Origin: a virus
IMG/VR virus record: IMGVR_UViG_3300001041_000009
Span: 1 to 64,000 of that record
DNA length: 64,000 bases
Strand: one strand, 5' to 3'
Shown here: piece by piece, positions 61,642-64,000 of the stretch
How positions within the stretch are numbered: the first letter of the stretch is position 1
Layout of the letters: every line of letters starts with the position of its first letter
Position numbers and translations under genes: made by a program
The notes under the pieces: generated by a model
Database searches by the model: none
Told to the model about the DNA's origin: nothing
The model's input: only the letters and a program-made list of their open reading frames with translations

Positions 61642-62520
61642 TTATCTTTTTACACGTTCGTAATCCTCCTTTATAAGTTTAATTATTATAATTCCCCAGT
61701 CGGAATTACTACAGTATATAGGATTTATTTCAGATATACATATAGTCCCATTATCAATATAACGTGTCTTTATGGTTTTACCAAAAGAATGTACTGAATC
61801 CGATTTTGATTTATAACTATATGCAGAAGCATATGCGTCACCATCCAAGGCATTCATACCGAATAAATTATTCTTATCTCTAGCAATAGGTGAAGTGCCA
61901 TTACCACTTTCTAAACGAGCAACTGCTAATGTAAAGAAACCATTAATCTTATATTTATCTTCAACATCAAGTATTGATTTCTCAATTCCTTCTAATTCAG
62001 TATCTTTAAGTAATAACCTTAAATCGTTAATAGTTAGATTTGATCGGGTCCGTATGTCTAAAGTTGTGGAACGTATAAAATCTAAAGGTAACGATCCTCT
62101 AGATATCACGTACTTCTTAATGTTTTCATTATATTTATTTATAGTTATTAAGTAGTCAGAATGAATAAATCCATCCTTAGTCTGATACCATGTTTCCGAC
62201 TTATTAATAACTTCAAGTTTTTGATCTCTAACATATTGAGTAATCTTTTCGGATTCAATAGACGGTGCACTACGTACATTGAGGATATCAGTATCAACAT
62301 AATAAAACTCACTAATTAGTACGGGTTCGGTAATTTTAGGTTCATCCACTTGTGCTATAGTTTGGATTTCAGTAGGTGCATTGTTTTGAGTAGTGGACGG
62401 GGACGATATATTATTTGTATTATACCTAAATGATAAAAATATTAAAGATGTGAGAATAATATATGTTATAGTCATTAAAGTTATTTCAATAGATTTATTT
62501 GTTTTAATCCTTTTTAACAT
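61642..62520 (-). CDS. Membrane-anchored SH3 / glucosaminidase wall hydrolase
   Basis: A 292-aa protein. Residues 12-32 are a transmembrane or signal-anchor helix (IEITLMTITYIILTSLIFLS). An SH3 domain follows at about 75-130 (ILNVRSAPSIESEKITQYVR, TKDGFIHSDYLITI). A glucosaminidase/lysozyme-like domain is at about 190-290 (FFTLAVARLESGNGTSPIAR, KNNLFGMNALDGDAY, Glu in LESG as candidate catalytic acid). It resembles LytG/Mnd-type N-acetylglucosaminidases. Anchoring plus SH3 suggests lysis or wall remodelling from the membrane. Ribosome site AAAGGAGCTG. Confidence 0.8.
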   Translation of the reverse strand: MLKRIKTNKSIEITLMTITYIILTSLIFLSFRYNTNNISSPSTTQNNAPTEIQTIAQVDEPKITEPVLISEFYYVDTDILNVRSAPSIESEKITQYVRDQKLEVINKSETWYQTKDGFIHSDYLITINKYNENIKKYVISRGSLPLDFIRSTTLDIRTRSNLTINDLRLLLKDTELEGIEKSILDVEDKYKINGFFTLAVARLESGNGTSPIARDKNNLFGMNALDGDAYASAYSYKSKSDSVHSFGKTIKTRYIDNGTICISEINPIYCSNSDWGIIIIKLIKEDYERVKR

Positions 62521-62582
62521 TATTATAACAGCTCCTTTTAATTTCTTTCTTTATAGATATGTTTTAGATGTAGTAAGTAATA

Positions 62583-62623
62583 AAAATTGTGTACATTCAG
62601 ATTTACTGAATGTACACAATTTT
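62583..62623 (-). terminator. Rho-independent terminator
   Basis: 18-bp perfect stem (AAAATTGTGTACATTCAG) with a 5-nt loop, directly after the stop at 62626. Confidence 0.85.
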
Positions 62624-62625
62624 AC

Positions 62626-64000
62626 TTATGCAAGCATAATTGTTTTGAATAATTTCTTAATTCCTAATATTGAATCATGTGATATATTTATTACTAATGA
62701 GCCATAACCTCCATCCTCATAGAATTTAGTAAAATCAAATTTAGGATCAACTTTCTGTATTTCTTTCAAATATGTTTTAAAATCATTGATTGCAAAAGTA
62801 CGAGCTTTTTCTGCATCTATACGTTGATCATCAGTGATTCTTGTTTTTTTATTGTAAATTACATCACGTTCAATAATACTAATTAGAGCGAATAAGAATG
62901 CTAAGTTCTTTTTAGCAGCATCATAGTTTTTAGTTTTTAGATTAACTAATAATAATCGATGATTATCTGCGTACTCATCCATATATGATTTCTTCGGTTT
63001 CATTTCATATCTAATATTACCTTCTTTATCGATGTCTAACCCTTCAGTTAATATATTACTTAATAACAGAGTATTCTCCTTTTCATTCATCAGAATATTT
63101 ATTTTACTTATAGTCATAGGAGTTAATTTACTGGGATCAGTAGTTGTAAAGTTATTCTCAACATTCAGATTCTTACAATCATATAATTTGATCATTATAA
63201 CCTCTCCTGCAATATTAGTTTTACCTAGTATATACAATTTATCTTTATTGATACCAAAATATATATCACTACCATATTTATCATGGGTCATATATATATT
63301 ATCAAGTAAATTTCTTAGGCCTGTAAAGGTTAATAAATCTTTACTATCAAGATACAAACTATAATCTTTATTGTAATATTTAATGTTTCTACTAAGTATC
63401 ATTTCTGGTAAATATTCAATTATATTGAATATATCAATATTATCTCTAGGTACATCTTTTAATAGAAATGTTTTATCGTCATTAAACTGATCTCTAACAC
63501 AACTTATTTGGTTGGTCATCATTATAATATTTATTTGATTTTTAAGTTGATCTTTCAGATTGTTTAAATAATTCTTAGTATTAAGTAGATTCATATCGGA
63601 GGATTTAAGAACAGAATCCATTATCTCTTTTGGAAAACTTAATATCGATAACATAGAAGACTCCTTATCTTTAATAGAACTGAGGAAATCATTTAGATGA
63701 TCTTCCATAGATTTAAGAGTATCGAATGAAATAATTTCTTCACTATTTATACTTAACTCACGCCGATGAATGTAGCAATCAAAGAGAACTTCTTGAACTT
63801 TTCTTTCAATATGAAATATGTTACAGCTAAAATGATCTATTAAGTTTTGCAATATACTAATCTGCGCTTTAATATTTTTATCAGTTCCTGATATTTTAGC
63901 ATACATAGTATAACAGATATCTGATATAATATTGTAGAATATCTCATTATCCTCCTGAGTACTTGGACCTACAATAAAATGTCCATATAGAAAAACCGTT
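62626..64000 (-). CDS. Virion-region protein, 5' end outside the window
   Basis: The frame stays open to the right edge (TVFLYGHFIVGPSTQEDNEI, FYNIISDICYTMYAKISGTD). The ATG at 63906 has no ribosome site, so the true start is probably beyond 64000. The visible part is at least 458 aa, helical and coiled-coil-like in the N-terminal half (DHFSCNIFHIERKVQEVLFD), with an alpha/beta middle (SDIYFGINKDKLYILGKTNI). It ends KFDFTKFYEDGGYGSLVINI. No known family recognised. Confidence 0.65.
   Translation of the reverse strand, partial: TVFLYGHFIVGPSTQEDNEIFYNIISDICYTMYAKISGTDKNIKAQISILQNLIDHFSCNIFHIERKVQEVLFDCYIHRRELSINSEEIISFDTLKSMEDHLNDFLSSIKDKESSMLSILSFPKEIMDSVLKSSDMNLLNTKNYLNNLKDQLKNQINIIMMTNQISCVRDQFNDDKTFLLKDVPRDNIDIFNIIEYLPEMILSRNIKYYNKDYSLYLDSKDLLTFTGLRNLLDNIYMTHDKYGSDIYFGINKDKLYILGKTNIAGEVIMIKLYDCKNLNVENNFTTTDPSKLTPMTISKINILMNEKENTLLLSNILTEGLDIDKEGNIRYEMKPKKSYMDEYADNHRLLLVNLKTKNYDAAKKNLAFLFALISIIERDVIYNKKTRITDDQRIDAEKARTFAINDFKTYLKEIQKVDPKFDFTKFYEDGGYGSLVINISHDSILGIKKLFKTIMLA

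Noticed and set aside
1-64000. Stop-codon reassignment, as in some large phages
   Set aside because: TAA, TAG and TGA all end confident genes here (for example TGA at 25007 and 13583, TAG at 41133 and 29370). The in-frame stops seen are explained by introns or frameshifts.
1-64000. tRNA genes or attachment sites
   Set aside because: No cloverleaf with a recognisable T-arm, and no paired direct repeats next to an integrase; no integrase gene was seen.

Overview
The window looks like part of a very large (jumbo) tailed phage of a low-GC Firmicute host, probably a contractile-tail myovirus. The sequence is AT-rich, has strong AGGAGG-type ribosome sites, and uses TAA, TAG and TGA as normal stops. 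It encodes its own multi-subunit-type RNA polymerase beta subunit, a 3.3-kb-residue-scale tape measure (about 3,280 aa), baseplate proteins with SH3 modules, virion-type paralogues and a wall hydrolase. No tRNA, rRNA or CRISPR array was seen.

Layout. (1) 0-15.2 kb, minus strand: an accessory block of monocistronic or short cassettes, each with an AT-rich promoter, a gene and a hairpin terminator. Fourteen genes here are paralogues built from a 24-residue repeat (consensus close to NPxxEVQLAAVxQNGxxIxYI). Between them lie small zinc-knuckle proteins, an XRE regulator and two tail-fibre-like genes. (2) 15.4-23.5 kb, plus strand: one RNA polymerase beta gene cut into seven exons by six group I introns. 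Splice sites can be placed from U.G-containing P1 pairings plus reading frame. The joined product is 1,476 aa, one exon is only 20 nt, and the product ends in a SET-like tail. Introns 2 and 4 carry antisense genes with their own phage-type promoters; intron 5 carries a sense HNH endonuclease. (3) 23.5-25.9 kb, minus: four small accessory genes, one frameshifted. (4) 26-42.2 kb, plus: virion genes, with a tape measure containing C39-peptidase-like and lysozyme-like domains, a baseplate protein and a RusA-like resolvase. (5) 42.2-49.3 kb, minus: baseplate and structural genes, one interrupted by an IStron (group I intron plus TnpB). (6) 49.5-57 kb, plus: structural genes including four tandem paralogues. 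(7) 57-64 kb, minus: a tail-hub-like gene, a FEN-fold protein with a decayed active site, a PC4/YdbC-like protein, a membrane-anchored SH3/glucosaminidase and a gene running off the right edge.

How it fits together. The phage polymerase probably reads the recurring minus-strand motif AAnTATATATTAT, which lies in front of most accessory cassettes, in front of the intron-nested antisense genes and in front of one virion operon. Expression of that polymerase depends on six self-splicing events. The repeat-protein block is the most plausible undescribed system: a large, still diversifying solenoid family with shared caps, individual promoters and terminators, and visible recent gene conversion. 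Its function cannot be read from sequence.
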